A DNA stretch of 64,000 nt from Salinicola socius (GTDB taxonomy: Bacteria; Pseudomonadota; Gammaproteobacteria; Pseudomonadales; Halomonadaceae): contig NZ_MSDO01000021.1 in assembly GCF_001937195.1 (NCBI RefSeq), positions 35,440 to 99,439 on the forward strand, read 5' to 3'. Shown in pieces: positions 1 to 8,970 of this stretch. The notes beneath the pieces are model-generated. The model did not search any database, was not told the origin of the DNA, and worked only from the letters and a program-made list of their open reading frames with translations. Position 1 is the first letter of the stretch; the number at the start of each line of letters is the position of its first letter. The translations under genes and the position numbers were made by a program.

Positions 1-695
1 CCGTCGATGCCTGCCAGCGGGGCTTCGCCGATGCCATGGTGACGGCGCCGCTGCACAAGGGCGTGATCATCGACGGCGGACTTGTCGGGTTTACCGGCCA
101 TACCGAGTACCTGCGGGATGCCTGCGGTGTCGAGGAGGTGGTGATGATGCTGGCTACCGAACGCACCGGCAGGCCGCTGCGGGTGGCGTTGGCCACGACT
201 CATCTGCCGCTTGCTCAGGTGTCGAATGCGATTACCGGCGCCGGTTTGACGCGCGTCACCCGTATTCTGGCGCAAGAGCTGACCCACCGCTTCGGCATCG
301 CCTCTCCTCGGATACTGGTGTGCGGTCTCAACCCCCACGCGGGAGAAGACGGACACCTGGGTCGCGAGGAGCTGGAGATCATCACGCCCGCGCTGGACCG
401 ATTGCGTGACGAGGGTCTCGACCTGGTGGGTCCATTGCCTGCGGATACACTGTTCACGCCGCGCCATCTCGATCATGCCGATGCGGTGCTGGCGATGTAT
501 CACGATCAGGGCTTGCCGGTACTCAAGTATGCCGGGTTCGGGCAGGCCGCCAATATCACGCTGGGCCTCGGGATGGTGCGGACCTCGGTCGATCACGGCA
601 CCGCGCTCGATCTTGCCGGTAGCGGTCTTGCCGAGGTGGGCAGTCTGCGAGTCGCGCTGCAGGTGGCTCGGCAGATGGCAGTCCGCGTTCACTGA
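1..695 (+). CDS. pdxA: 4-hydroxythreonine-4-phosphate dehydrogenase PdxA (5' end outside window)
   Basis: This is the 3' part of pdxA; the frame is already open at base 3. About 230 residues are visible and roughly 100 are missing compared with the usual 330. PdxA oxidises 4-phosphohydroxy-L-threonine with NAD during pyridoxal phosphate synthesis in the cytoplasm. Family signatures in order are [25 protein letters not shown] and VDHGTALD near the C-terminus; their histidine and aspartate residues hold the divalent metal. Only 15 bases separate it from rsmA, matching the conserved gammaproteobacterial order pdxA-rsmA-apaG-apaH, so it is probably cotranscribed with those genes. Confidence 0.97.
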   Translation, partial: VDACQRGFADAMVTAPLHKGVIIDGGLVGFTGHTEYLRDACGVEEVVMMLATERTGRPLRVALATTHLPLAQVSNAITGAGLTRVTRILAQELTHRFGIASPRILVCGLNPHAGEDGHLGREELEIITPALDRLRDEGLDLVGPLPADTLFTPRHLDHADAVLAMYHDQGLPVLKYAGFGQAANITLGLGMVRTSVDHGTALDLAGSGLAEVGSLRVALQVARQMAVRVH

Positions 696-710
696 AGGAA
701 TTCGTTTTTC

Positions 711-1559
711 ATGTCTACACGCTCTTCCGAACGTTCTCCGATGCCTCGCGCCCGGAAACGGTTCGGTCAGAATTTTCTCCGCGATGGCGGGGTGATCTCG
801 CGCATCGTGCGTGCCATCGCCCCGCGTGCCGGAGACCGGCTGATCGAGATCGGTCCCGGTCAGGGCGCGCTCACCGGTCCGATACTCGACGCCGCCGGCG
901 CGCTGGAAGTGATCGAGCTCGACCGCGACCTGATCCCTGGCTTGCGGGTGCAGTTTTACGACTACCCCGAGTTCACGATCCACGAGGGCGACGCGCTCAA
1001 GTTCGATTTCCTCGAGCTGTCCCGACAGGACGGACGCCCGCTGCGAGTGGTAGGCAATCTGCCCTACAACATCTCGACGCCATTGATCTTTCATCTGCTG
1101 ACGGCACGTGGCGCCATTGCCGACATGCACTTCATGCTGCAGAAAGAGGTCGTCGAGCGTCTCGCCGCCGAGCCCGGCGGGCCAGATTGGGGCCGACTGT
1201 CGGTGATGACCCAGTATCACTGCGAGGTCGAGTCGCTGTTCGTCGTGCCGCCCGGTGCGTTCGTGCCGCAGCCCAAGGTCGATTCGGCGATCGTCAGGTT
1301 GACGCCGTTCGCCGAGCCGCCGTGGCCGGCCAACGACGAGAGGCATTTCGCCGATGTGGTACGACAGGCATTCGGTCAGCGACGAAAGACGTTGCGCAAC
1401 AACCTCAAGGGGACCATCGAGGCCGACGCGCTGGCGTCGCTGGGGATCGACCCCGGCCGTCGTCCGCAGACGCTGAGCGTCGAAGAGCTGGTCGCCATCA
1501 GCAATCATCTGACCGGCCACCAGTCGGAGAGCCATTCCGCGACGGAGAAGACTTCATGA
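711..1559 (+). CDS. rsmA: 16S rRNA (adenine1518-N6/adenine1519-N6)-dimethyltransferase RsmA/KsgA
   Basis: The 282-residue protein dimethylates the two adjacent adenines in the 3' terminal loop of 16S rRNA, using S-adenosylmethionine, late in 30S assembly. It opens with the family signature RKRFGQNFLRD, followed by SAM-binding motif I (IEIGPGQGALT, about residue 45) and the catalytic NLPYNIST motif (about residue 115). Length is normal for the family. There is a second in-frame ATG at codon 11; the first is kept because the extra residues are short and the spacing from pdxA is tight. Its stop codon overlaps the apaG start in an ATGA arrangement, which points to translational coupling. Confidence 0.97.
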   Translation: MSTRSSERSPMPRARKRFGQNFLRDGGVISRIVRAIAPRAGDRLIEIGPGQGALTGPILDAAGALEVIELDRDLIPGLRVQFYDYPEFTIHEGDALKFDFLELSRQDGRPLRVVGNLPYNISTPLIFHLLTARGAIADMHFMLQKEVVERLAAEPGGPDWGRLSVMTQYHCEVESLFVVPPGAFVPQPKVDSAIVRLTPFAEPPWPANDERHFADVVRQAFGQRRKTLRNNLKGTIEADALASLGIDPGRRPQTLSVEELVAISNHLTGHQSESHSATEKTS

Positions 1560-1939
1560 GCGAGACCGCTCCCGTTATCACGGTCGACGTCGAGCCGTCG
1601 TTTCGCGAGGACGAGTCCTCGCCCAACGACAAACGTTTCGTGTTCAGCTACACGGTGACCGTGCACAATCGATCCGACCACAGCGTGCAGCTGCTGTCGC
1701 GCTACTGGAAGATCACCCAGGGTCACGGCAAGGTTCAGGAAGTGCGCGGCAACGGCGTGGTCGGCAAGCAGCCGACCATTACCGCCGGGCACAGTTTCCG
1801 TTACACCAGTCGCGCGGTGATCGAGTGCCCCGTGGGCGTCATGCAGGGCAGCTACACCTGTATCGATCTCTCCAGCCAGGCTTCATTCGACGTCGCCATC
1901 GCGCCGTTTCGCCTGGCCGGCCCCAATCAGGTTCACTGA
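1556..1939 (+). CDS. apaG: ApaG (DUF525 domain) protein
   Basis: A 127-residue protein that is a single ApaG/DUF525 domain, an immunoglobulin-like beta fold known as Co2+/Mg2+ efflux-linked protein ApaG. The exact biochemical role remains unsettled. Recognisable family segments are the FSYTVTVHNRSD stretch and the RYTSRAVIECPVGVMQGSY region. The ATG overlaps the rsmA stop codon by four bases, so this start is preferred over an in-frame ATG far upstream that would run through rsmA in another frame. It lies in the pdxA-rsmA-apaG-apaH block. Confidence 0.95.
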   Translation: MSETAPVITVDVEPSFREDESSPNDKRFVFSYTVTVHNRSDHSVQLLSRYWKITQGHGKVQEVRGNGVVGKQPTITAGHSFRYTSRAVIECPVGVMQGSYTCIDLSSQASFDVAIAPFRLAGPNQVH

Positions 1940-1974
1940 CCGGACGAAGTCGCGTCTCAATCACAAGGAAGCGT

Positions 1975-2805
1975 ATGGCGACCTACGCAATCGGCGATCT
2001 GCACGGCTGTTACGTGGAATTCGAGACCTTGCTGGAAAAGCTCGATTTTTCGCCTTCCCGCGATCATCTGTGGCTGACCGGCGATCTGGTCAATCGCGGC
2101 CCCGATTCGCTCGGCTGTCTGCGCCGGAGTGTTGCGCTGGGCAGTGCCGCCAGTGTGGTGCTTGGCAACCACGATCTGCATCTGCTGGCGGTGGCACGGG
2201 GGCACGGCAAGCTCAAGCGCAACGATACCCTGACCGACATTCTGGAGGCCCCGGATCGGCCGGAGATGCTGGAATGGCTGCGCCGCCAGCCGTTGCTGAT
2301 TGCCGATCATGAGCGTGGCTACGTGATGACTCACGCCGGACTTTTGCCCCAGTGGTCGATCGCCCAGGCAAGCGAACTGGCTGCCGAGGCGGAGGCGGTC
2401 TTGCGCGGTGACGATGTCGATGATTTTCTGAGCGTGATGTACGGAAATCGGCCGGCTCGATTCACGCCTGATCTGACCGGCGAGGATCGCATTCGAGCCA
2501 TCGTCAACGTCTTTTCCCGTATGCGCTTCATCGCCGACGACGGCACGCTGGATTTCGCTGCCAAGGAAGGGCTGGACAGCACGCCTGAGGGTTACGCGCC
2601 CTGGTTTACCTATCCGCGGGAGGACGACCCGGCTGGCGATCGGAGGCTCACGCTGCTGTTCGGGCACTGGGCGGCGCTGGAGGGGCGCACGCCGGATGCG
2701 CAGGTCGACGTCCGGGCGCTGGATACCGGCTGCGTCTGGGGCGGTTCGCTGACCGCTCTCGATCTCGGCAGCGGTGAACGGATCGCCGTGCCCGCCAGCC
2801 GCTGA
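1975..2805 (+). CDS. apaH: Symmetrical bis(5'-nucleosyl)-tetraphosphatase (diadenosine tetraphosphatase)
   Basis: This 276-residue enzyme splits Ap4A and related dinucleoside polyphosphates symmetrically into two ADP, clearing an alarmone-like nucleotide that also caps some RNAs. Calcineurin-type metallophosphatase motifs are present in order: GDLHGCY at residues 7-13, GDLVNRGPDSL near residue 36, and GNHDLHLL near residue 63; these carry the two-metal ligands. The ATG at 1975 is chosen because an AAGGAAG ribosome site lies about six bases upstream and the protein then starts exactly at the first beta strand (MATYAIGDLHG). The last gene of the pdxA block. Confidence 0.96.
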   Translation: MATYAIGDLHGCYVEFETLLEKLDFSPSRDHLWLTGDLVNRGPDSLGCLRRSVALGSAASVVLGNHDLHLLAVARGHGKLKRNDTLTDILEAPDRPEMLEWLRRQPLLIADHERGYVMTHAGLLPQWSIAQASELAAEAEAVLRGDDVDDFLSVMYGNRPARFTPDLTGEDRIRAIVNVFSRMRFIADDGTLDFAAKEGLDSTPEGYAPWFTYPREDDPAGDRRLTLLFGHWAALEGRTPDAQVDVRALDTGCVWGGSLTALDLGSGERIAVPASR

Positions 2806-2919
2806 GATGCCCGGGGATTGCCGTCCACAAGCGGATCTTGTTCAAAGTTCAGCCTTTTCAACGCCGGTCCTAGCCAGACCCCCGTTTCTTTCAGAGCCTA
2901 GCCCTTTCAGGAGTGAGCC

Positions 2920-3246
2920 ATGACCCCGTCCTTCGAACATCTCGACCCGACGACGCTGGCGCAATGGCTGAGCGAAAGGCGCCCGTTGCAGCTGGTGGAT
3001 ATCCGCGATCCGTTGAGTTTCGCCCAGGGGCACATACCCGGCAGTCGTCATCTCGACAACACCACGGTGGCCGAACTGGTGGACAAGACGCCCAGCGACA
3101 CGCCCGTGGTGGTGGTCTGCTATCACGGCCACTCCAGTCAACAGGCCGCGAGCTGGCTCGCTGGCCAGGGCTTCGACGAAGTCTATAGCCTGGATGGCGG
3201 CTTCGTGGACTGGGCGCATCGCCGGCCCGACAGCGTCGAACGTTAG
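2920..3246 (+). CDS. glpE: Thiosulfate sulfurtransferase GlpE (single-domain rhodanese)
   Basis: A 108-residue single-domain rhodanese that transfers sulfur from thiosulfate to cyanide or other thiophilic acceptors such as thioredoxin. The active-site loop is CYHGHSS with the nucleophile at Cys67; the DIRDPLSFAQGHIPGS segment is the usual rhodanese N-terminal motif and the SLDGGF motif closes the domain. Length and loop match GlpE of enterobacteria. An AGGAG ribosome site precedes the ATG. It sits alone between apaH and cca, with a 114-bp spacer upstream that may hold its own promoter. Confidence 0.93.
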   Translation: MTPSFEHLDPTTLAQWLSERRPLQLVDIRDPLSFAQGHIPGSRHLDNTTVAELVDKTPSDTPVVVVCYHGHSSQQAASWLAGQGFDEVYSLDGGFVDWAHRRPDSVER

Positions 3247-3279
3247 ATTGCCGCACGGCACCCAACCCGGAGTCAGACG

Positions 3280-4449
3280 ATGAAGCCGCAACCCGATCCA
3301 CATCCCGATCCTCGCCTCAGTGGGCTGGATGTCTACCTGGTCGGCGGCGCCGTACGCGACGCTCGCCTCGGCTGGCCGGTCGGCGATCGCGACTGGGTCG
3401 TGGTGGGTACCACGCCGGAAACCATGCGCCAGCGCGGATTCAAGTCCGTCGGTCGGGATTTTCCGGTGTTCCTGCATCCCGATACCCATGAGGAGTATGC
3501 GCTGGCCCGCACCGAGCGCAAGCAGGGCCACGGCTACACCGGATTCGAGATTCACGCGAGCCCCGACGTGACGCTGGAAGCCGATCTCGCACGGCGTGAC
3601 TTCACCGTCAACGCCATGGCCGAGACGCCGGCGGGCGAGCTGATCGACCCCTACGGTGGCGCGGCCGACCTCGAGGCCGGACTGCTCAAGCATGTGTCGT
3701 CGGCGTTTGTGGAAGACCCCTTGCGGGTACTGCGAGCGGCCCGTTTTCTGGCTCGCTACCGCCGGCTCGGCTTCACCATCGCACCGGAAACCCGGGCGCT
3801 GATGTGTCAGCTGGTGGCCAGTGACGAGATGCGCCATCTGGTCGCCGAGCGCGTCTGGACCGAGACCCACAAGGCGTTGGGAGAAGCCGATCCCGCGGCC
3901 TATTTCCAGACACTGGAATCCTGTGGCGCCCTGGCAGTGCTGATGCCGCCCCTGTCGACCCCGATGTTGGAGCGTGCGCTGGATCGACTCGCGCACGTAC
4001 CCGATGAGTCGGCTGATTACCCCTTGTCGCTGTGGCGCTGGGCCCGGCTCGGCGAGCACCTCGAGGACGACGAGCAGTCCCGGCTCAATGACGTCGTCAA
4101 GGCGCCCAACGCCTTTCGTGACGCCATGCGTCTGGCGGCGCTGTCATATCGATTGCGTCAGCAGATCGACGGAGTGCGTCCCGATGGCGCGGAGGATCGC
4201 ACCGGGGCGATCATGGCCTGGCTCGACGCGATCGATGCCTGGCGCCGACCGGGACGGGTGGCACCGTTGCTCTCCTTGATCGCGCATGAAGACGGGGAGC
4301 TGGCGGACGACCTGGCGCTGGCCTGGCGACTCGCCTCGCAGATCCTGCCCCAGGCGCTTCTCGACGAAGGTTTTCGCGGCGCCGAGCTGGGCGAAGCGCT
4401 GTCACGCCGACGCGAGGCAACGGTGCGGGAAGCGCTGGAAGCACGCTGA
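3280..4449 (+). CDS. cca: CCA tRNA nucleotidyltransferase, short form without HD domain
   Basis: The enzyme builds or repairs the 3' CCA end of tRNAs from CTP and ATP without a template. The N-terminal nucleotidyltransferase fold shows the GGAVRD motif and the catalytic carboxylates in GDRDWVVVG (about residues 22-45), then the [10 protein letters not shown] motif near residue 105 and the [14 protein letters not shown] motif of the neck domain. At 389 residues it is shorter than the 412-residue E. coli enzyme. I find no His-Asp motif in the C-terminal third, so the phosphohydrolase domain seems absent and the CCA-adding activity is the supported function. The gene ends just before a bidirectional hairpin. 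Confidence 0.94.
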   Translation: MKPQPDPHPDPRLSGLDVYLVGGAVRDARLGWPVGDRDWVVVGTTPETMRQRGFKSVGRDFPVFLHPDTHEEYALARTERKQGHGYTGFEIHASPDVTLEADLARRDFTVNAMAETPAGELIDPYGGAADLEAGLLKHVSSAFVEDPLRVLRAARFLARYRRLGFTIAPETRALMCQLVASDEMRHLVAERVWTETHKALGEADPAAYFQTLESCGALAVLMPPLSTPMLERALDRLAHVPDESADYPLSLWRWARLGEHLEDDEQSRLNDVVKAPNAFRDAMRLAALSYRLRQQIDGVRPDGAEDRTGAIMAWLDAIDAWRRPGRVAPLLSLIAHEDGELADDLALAWRLASQILPQALLDEGFRGAELGEALSRRREATVREALEAR

Positions 4450-4473
4450 ATAGAGACCCACGACGGCACACGA

Positions 4474-4510
4474 AAACGCCCGCTGCGTGGTTTCACACGG
4501 CGGGCGTCTT
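4474..4510. terminator. Bidirectional terminator between cca and gntT
   Basis: The arms 4476-4483 (ACGCCCGC) and 4500-4507 (GCGGGCGT) are perfectly complementary. They are flanked by an A run on the left and a short T-containing tail on the right. It lies between two converging genes and can serve both. Confidence 0.75.
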
Positions 4511-4530
4511 GCATCAGGCCAGCTTGTTTC

Positions 4531-5877
4531 CTAGATGAAAAAACCGATGATCAGCGCCATGACGAGGCCAGTCAGGCCGATGATGGTCTCCATCACCGTC
4601 CAGCTTCTCAGCGTCTGTGCTTCGGTGAGACCGAAGTAGCGGTTGACCAGCCAGAATCCGGAGTCGTTGACGTGGCTCAGCACCGTGGCGCCGGAGGCGA
4701 TCGAGATCACCAGCAGGCCGAGCACCGGGCCGTCGAGATTGAGCGTGGTGATCACCGGCGCCATCAGCCCGGCCGCGGTGATCATGGCGACCGTGGCCGA
4801 CCCCTGGATCACGCGAACCGCAGCGGAGATCAGAAACGCCAGCAGGATCGGCGGCAGGGCGCTCTCGGCCATGATGTTGCCCATCACCTCGCCGACGCCG
4901 GAGTCGATCAGCACCTGCTTGAACACCCCGCCGGCACCGGTGACCAGAATGATGATACCGGCCGGTTCCAGCGCCTTGGTGGCGACTTCCATGACCTGTT
5001 CCCGCGTCATGCCGCGACGCGTGCCCAGCAACGTGAAGGCAAGCAGGGTGGCCAGCGTCAGCGCGACGAACGGATGACCCAGGAAGGTCAAGGCAGCCAG
5101 CACCGGGCTATCTTCCGGCAGGATGAAGCCGGACACGGTATTGAGCACGATCAGTGCCAGCGGCAGCAGGATGATCGACAGGATCAGCTTGAAGCTGGGC
5201 AGACCGCTGGTATCGATATCGTTTTTCGGCAGCTCCATGTATTCGGGAATCTGGGCGTCGATACGCTTGGCGATCCAGCGGCCGAATAGCGGGCCGGCGA
5301 TGATCATGGCCGGCAGGCCGCAGATCGCGCCGAACAGAATCACGTAACCGAGATCGGCGCCGATCAGTTTGGCGACGGCGATCGGACCCGGTGTCGGCGG
5401 AATGAACGAGTGCGTCACGGCAAGTCCCGCCAGCAGCGGAATGCCGTAGTAGAGCAGCGAGCGCCCGGTGCGGCGGGTCAGGGCATAGATCAGCGGCACC
5501 AGAATGATGAACGCGACGTCGAGAAACACCGGTATCGCCACCAGAAAGCCGGTAACGCCCATCGCCCACTGAGAACGGTCCTCGCCGAACTTGTCGAGCA
5601 GCGTGCTGGCCAGACGGTCGACGCCGCCCGAGACCTCCAGCATCTTGCCGAACATGGCCCCCAGACCAACGACGGTGGCGACGAAGCCCAACGTGCCACC
5701 CATGCCTTTTTCGACGGTATCCAGCAACTGATCGACGCCCATGCCGGTAAACAGCCCGACCAGCCCGCTGACGACGAGCAGGGCGACAAACGCGTGCAAG
5801 CGCAGTTTCATGACCAGATAGAGCAGCACGATGATGCTGCCCAGCGCGGCGAGTATCAGGGATGTGGGGCTATCCAT
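4531..5877 (-). CDS. gntT: GntP-family gluconate:H+ symporter
   Basis: A 448-residue polytopic inner-membrane permease of the gluconate transporter family, importing gluconate (or related sugar acids) with protons. The family segments KLRLHAFVALLVVS, GMGGTLGFVATVVGLGAMFGKMLE and PPTPGPIAVAKLIGADLG are clear, and about 12-14 hydrophobic spans fill the whole length. The ATG at 5877 is preferred to a GTG 27 bases upstream because the protein then starts like other family members (MDSPTSLIL) and an AAGGA site is near. It is divergent from gluconokinase and shares its spacer, which contains a GntR-type operator. Substrate is inferred from these neighbours. Confidence 0.93.
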   Translation of the reverse strand: MDSPTSLILAALGSIIVLLYLVMKLRLHAFVALLVVSGLVGLFTGMGVDQLLDTVEKGMGGTLGFVATVVGLGAMFGKMLEVSGGVDRLASTLLDKFGEDRSQWAMGVTGFLVAIPVFLDVAFIILVPLIYALTRRTGRSLLYYGIPLLAGLAVTHSFIPPTPGPIAVAKLIGADLGYVILFGAICGLPAMIIAGPLFGRWIAKRIDAQIPEYMELPKNDIDTSGLPSFKLILSIILLPLALIVLNTVSGFILPEDSPVLAALTFLGHPFVALTLATLLAFTLLGTRRGMTREQVMEVATKALEPAGIIILVTGAGGVFKQVLIDSGVGEVMGNIMAESALPPILLAFLISAAVRVIQGSATVAMITAAGLMAPVITTLNLDGPVLGLLVISIASGATVLSHVNDSGFWLVNRYFGLTEAQTLRSWTVMETIIGLTGLVMALIIGFFI

Positions 5878-5970
5878 GGCAACGAAAATCCTTGGTGGGA
5901 GCACACGACGTCAGGGCCGGATATACACCCTTGGTGGCGTTGTGCTTCGCAGTGGAGTTGGCGAAAATGA

Positions 5971-5985
5971 ATGTTACCGGTAACA
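5971..5985. promoter_or_regulatory. GntR operator in the gntT/gntK divergent promoter
   Basis: TGTTACCGGTAACA (5972-5985) is a perfect palindrome of the LacI-family GntR operator type, preceded by A. Its core, GTTACCGGTAAC, recurs at 7806-7817 in front of the repressor gene. It lies in the 288-bp spacer between the permease and gluconokinase genes, so one site could control both directions. Confidence 0.8.
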
Positions 5986-6165
5986 AGTTGGTCCCAACAA
6001 TGCACCTAAAGGTGTAGAGACAACGCTGGTCGAATCGGTTTAGGGCAATGGATCATTGGGCCCGATTCAGGTCGCCAGGTGGATCAGCGAGGCGAACCGA
6101 AGTGATCGTCTGGATTTGGATCACTGACGCACGAATCACACATGCATCAATCGGAAGGCAAAGTC

Positions 6166-6711
6166 ATGGACGCAAAGATGGGTCAACGCATCGTCGTGAT
6201 GGGCGTATCGAGCTGCGGCAAGACCGAGGTCGGGCAGCGGCTGGCGACGGCGCTGGGCGGGCGGTTCCTGGATGGCGACGACTACCACTCGCCGGAGAGC
6301 GTCGCCAAGATGTCGCGCGGCGAACCTCTCGACGACGAGGATCGGAGCGGTTGGCTGCACCGGCTGGCAGACTTCCTGGCCGAAGCCCGGGCGCAGGGCG
6401 AAACGCTGGTCATCGGCTGCTCGGCGCTCAAGCGACGCTATCGCGATACGCTGCGCAGGGGCGATGGCGCACTCACCTTCGTCCACCTCGCCGGGAGTCG
6501 CGAACTGTTGCTGCAGCGCATCCAGTCGCGCCGGGATCACTTCTTCAAAGGTGAGGCGATGCTCGATAGCCAACTGGCCACGCTCGAGCCGCCGGGTGAT
6601 GATGAAGCCGTCACCGTCGATATTGCCGGTACTCTCGATCAGGTGGTCAACGAAGCGGTGTTGAAGCTCGAAAAACGCTTTCTCGCCAGCGAGCGACCAA
6701 CTGGCCAATAA
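6166..6711 (+). CDS. gntK: Gluconokinase
   Basis: A 181-residue shikimate-kinase-like P-loop enzyme that phosphorylates D-gluconate to 6-phosphogluconate, feeding the Entner-Doudoroff and pentose phosphate routes. The Walker A motif is GVSSCGKTEVG near the N-terminus, followed by the substrate-site block GDDYHSPESVAKMSRGEPL and the CSALKRRYRD segment typical of gluconokinases. The ATG at 6166 is chosen over one 24 bases upstream because GGAAGG lies eight bases before it; a further in-frame ATG is four codons downstream. It is divergent from the permease and has the GntR operator about 180 bases upstream. Confidence 0.95.
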   Translation: MDAKMGQRIVVMGVSSCGKTEVGQRLATALGGRFLDGDDYHSPESVAKMSRGEPLDDEDRSGWLHRLADFLAEARAQGETLVIGCSALKRRYRDTLRRGDGALTFVHLAGSRELLLQRIQSRRDHFFKGEAMLDSQLATLEPPGDDEAVTVDIAGTLDQVVNEAVLKLEKRFLASERPTGQ

Positions 6712-6763
6712 GCCGGGCCATGAGGCGGGCAACGGCCGCAGAAACGCGGAATCGGGAGCGCCT

Positions 6764-7771
6764 TCACAAACTGCCGCCGCGTCGGATCCGGAAGCCGAGG
6801 TCCTCGCTGGCCGGCTGTAGCGGCGCTCCCTGCAGACGGGCCAGCAGACGCCTGGCGATGGTGTCGCCGATAAGGCGGCGGGGCGTGACGACCGTCGCCA
6901 GTGGCGGTGAGGTCGCCTCGGTGATGTCCAGGCCATTGAAGCCCGCCAGCGCCAGCTGATCCGGGACGTTCATACGACGTCTCTGACACTCGAACAGCGC
7001 CCCGGCGGCGAGATCGTCGTTACCGCAAAAGATACCCTCCAGATCCGGCCAGCGATCGAGCATGGACGCTAGCATCTCTCCGCCCAGTCGGTAGGAGGAG
7101 GGGTGCGGCGTCGTCAGGCAGCGTTCGGTCGACAATCCCGCTTGCTGCATGGCCGTCTCCCACCCCGCCATGCGCAGCTGCGCGCGATGGTCCATGCGTG
7201 CGCCGAGAAAACCGACGCGCCGATACCCCTGATCGAGAAACGTCTGCGTCATCGCCTTGCCGGCCTGGTGCTGGTCGAGTCCGACGTTGATGTCCAGCGG
7301 CGTTTCGGTCAGTTCCAATGTCTCGACCACCGGTATCCGTGCCTGCCTCAGCAGGCGGCAAGCGTGGCCGGTATGCCGGGAGCCGGGAAGAATCAGTGCC
7401 TCCACGCCGTAACGCAGGTAGGTGTCGATCAGCCGTTCTTCCTCGAGAATCGAGTAGCCGGTGTGCCCGATCAACACCTGATAACCGGCTTCACTCAATC
7501 CTTCCTCGATCCCCCGCTGAATTTCCGAGAACACCGAATTGGAGAGCGAAGGGATCAGCAGGGCGACGCTGTGCGATCGCCCGCTCGCCAGCGCGCCGGC
7601 GGAATGATTGGGAATGTAGCCGAGCTCGTCGATGGCGGATTCGATGCGGAGTTGCAGCGTTGCAGAGACGAGATGGGGCTCGCGCAGGGCGCGCGACACT
7701 GTGATCTTGGTGACGCCGACACGTTCGGCAATGTGCTGAAGCGTCACCCGCCCAGAGGAACGACGCGGCAT
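6764..7771 (-). CDS. gntR: LacI-family gluconate utilisation repressor GntR
   Basis: A 335-residue LacI/GalR regulator. The N-terminal helix-turn-helix is VTLQHIAERVGVTKITVSRAL, followed by the hinge (SAGALASGRSHSVALLIP) and a periplasmic-binding-protein-like ligand domain. The start at 7771 is preferred because AGGGA lies eight bases upstream and the protein then begins directly with the DNA-binding domain; a longer open frame upstream would run through the operator at 7806-7817. Tail-to-tail with gntK and with matching operators on both promoters, it very probably represses gntT, gntK and itself until gluconate or 6-phosphogluconate is bound. Confidence 0.93.
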   Translation of the reverse strand: MPRRSSGRVTLQHIAERVGVTKITVSRALREPHLVSATLQLRIESAIDELGYIPNHSAGALASGRSHSVALLIPSLSNSVFSEIQRGIEEGLSEAGYQVLIGHTGYSILEEERLIDTYLRYGVEALILPGSRHTGHACRLLRQARIPVVETLELTETPLDINVGLDQHQAGKAMTQTFLDQGYRRVGFLGARMDHRAQLRMAGWETAMQQAGLSTERCLTTPHPSSYRLGGEMLASMLDRWPDLEGIFCGNDDLAAGALFECQRRRMNVPDQLALAGFNGLDITEATSPPLATVVTPRRLIGDTIARRLLARLQGAPLQPASEDLGFRIRRGGSL

Positions 7772-7805
7772 GACAATCCCTGGAGGTCGATTTTTATGGT
7801 CGGCT

Positions 7806-7817
7806 GTTACCGGTAAC
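7806..7817. promoter_or_regulatory. GntR autoregulatory operator
   Basis: A second copy of the perfect palindrome GTTACCGGTAAC, 34 bases upstream of the chosen gntR start. This supports negative autoregulation and makes the site at 5972-5985 unlikely to be chance. Confidence 0.78.
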
Positions 7818-7905
7818 TTTCGAAGGAGATTACCATGCAGGCCCTGACGAACTCCGTAGGGCCATAGTCGTAGAGAAGACATCGAACGAAGCCTTCATGG
7901 CGCGA

Positions 7906-8835
7906 TCAGAACGACAGCAGCAACAGAATCAGCGGCGGTGACAGCAACGACAGCAGAAAGCCGCTGACGATGGCCAGAGGCACGCAGGTAATGCCACCGT
8001 ACTGTTTGATCACCGGCAGGCTCACGTCCATCGATGTCGCGCCGGCGTAGCCGATCGCCAGCGGCATGGCGCGACGGACGAACAGCGGTACCAGCAGAAA
8101 GGCGAGCAGCTCGCGGGCCAGGTCGTTGAAGAACGCCGCGCCGCCGAGTACCGGGCCGAGCTGGTCGCCGATCAGGATGCCGGAGAGCGAATACCAGCCG
8201 AACCCGGCGGCCATCGCCATGCCCTGATTCCAGGGCAGTTGCAGCAACGGTGCGGCGATCAGCCCGGCCAGCATCGAACTCACGAATACCGTCATTGCGA
8301 TCGCCAGCCCCAGTCGGTTGAGCAGAATCTGGCGCAGTCCGAGTCCGGAGTTGCGCAACTGACAGCCGATCAGAAAGAGCAACGCATAGAGCGCCCAGGT
8401 CGCCAGCGTTTCCGCCACCGAGGCCAGGTGCCACCCCAGCAACTGGGCGCCCGCGCCGATGATGACGCCGAGCAGCACCACGCCCGCCAGCTGCAATGAG
8501 CCCAGCATCGCCTGCAGCTTGCCGGCGGAAGCCGCATCGCTTTCGCCGTTCGCCAGCGGTTTGCGCCTTGCCAGCCGCTGGCGCGACAGCCACGCCAGCG
8601 CCAGCAGATTGATCGGCGAGATCACCAGAAACAGAATCAGCGCCGTGGATCCGATCCGGGATAGCTGCCCGAGCAGATCTTCCAGGCCGCCAAGGCTCAC
8701 GCCCATCAGCAGCAGGATCACGTAGACCGAGGCACTGACGCCGCGATCGATGGCCTGACGAATCCCAGCCTGGCGAACGGGGATCAGATAGCCCACGATC
8801 AATGGCAGCAGTATCCACAACAATCCCAGCAGCAT
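7906..8835 (-). CDS. lysO: LysO-family (YbjE, DUF340) lysine exporter
   Basis: A 309-residue inner-membrane protein of the LysO/YbjE family, which in E. coli exports L-lysine and toxic analogues such as thialysine. Around eight to ten hydrophobic spans are visible; the family core is the FGWYSLSGILIGDQLGP stretch and the VSLPVIKQYGG segment, which carry conserved acidic and polar residues inside the membrane. The ATG at 8835 is chosen because GGGAGAGG is six bases upstream; an upstream in-frame ATG would add twelve polar residues. The substrate is inferred from the family only. It stands alone downstream of the DUF3108 gene, from which a terminator separates it. Confidence 0.82.
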   Translation of the reverse strand: MLLGLLWILLPLIVGYLIPVRQAGIRQAIDRGVSASVYVILLLMGVSLGGLEDLLGQLSRIGSTALILFLVISPINLLALAWLSRQRLARRKPLANGESDAASAGKLQAMLGSLQLAGVVLLGVIIGAGAQLLGWHLASVAETLATWALYALLFLIGCQLRNSGLGLRQILLNRLGLAIAMTVFVSSMLAGLIAAPLLQLPWNQGMAMAAGFGWYSLSGILIGDQLGPVLGGAAFFNDLARELLAFLLVPLFVRRAMPLAIGYAGATSMDVSLPVIKQYGGITCVPLAIVSGFLLSLLSPPLILLLLSF

Positions 8836-8883
8836 GACCTCTCCCGAAGCGGACCCATGAGTCACCGACAACGATGCGGCACG

Positions 8884-8914
8884 AAAAAAACGGACGCCGA
8901 TGAATCGGCGCCCG
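8884..8914 (-). terminator. Rho-independent terminator of the DUF3108 gene
   Basis: On the minus strand a GC-rich hairpin (CGCCGA and TCGGCG arms, 8895-8910 on the plus strand, with flanking pairs) is followed by seven consecutive T (plus-strand A run 8884-8890). It lies 57 bases after the DUF3108 stop. Confidence 0.85.
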
Positions 8915-8970
8915 TGATTGGCAATGAACTCTAGAGGATACGCGCTGAAGAAGGAAGAACGGCTGGCCGG

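Noticed and set aside
6142..6166. Earlier start for gntK at 6142
   Set aside because: The ATG at 6166 has GGAAGG at the right distance, whereas the earlier ATG has no ribosome site.
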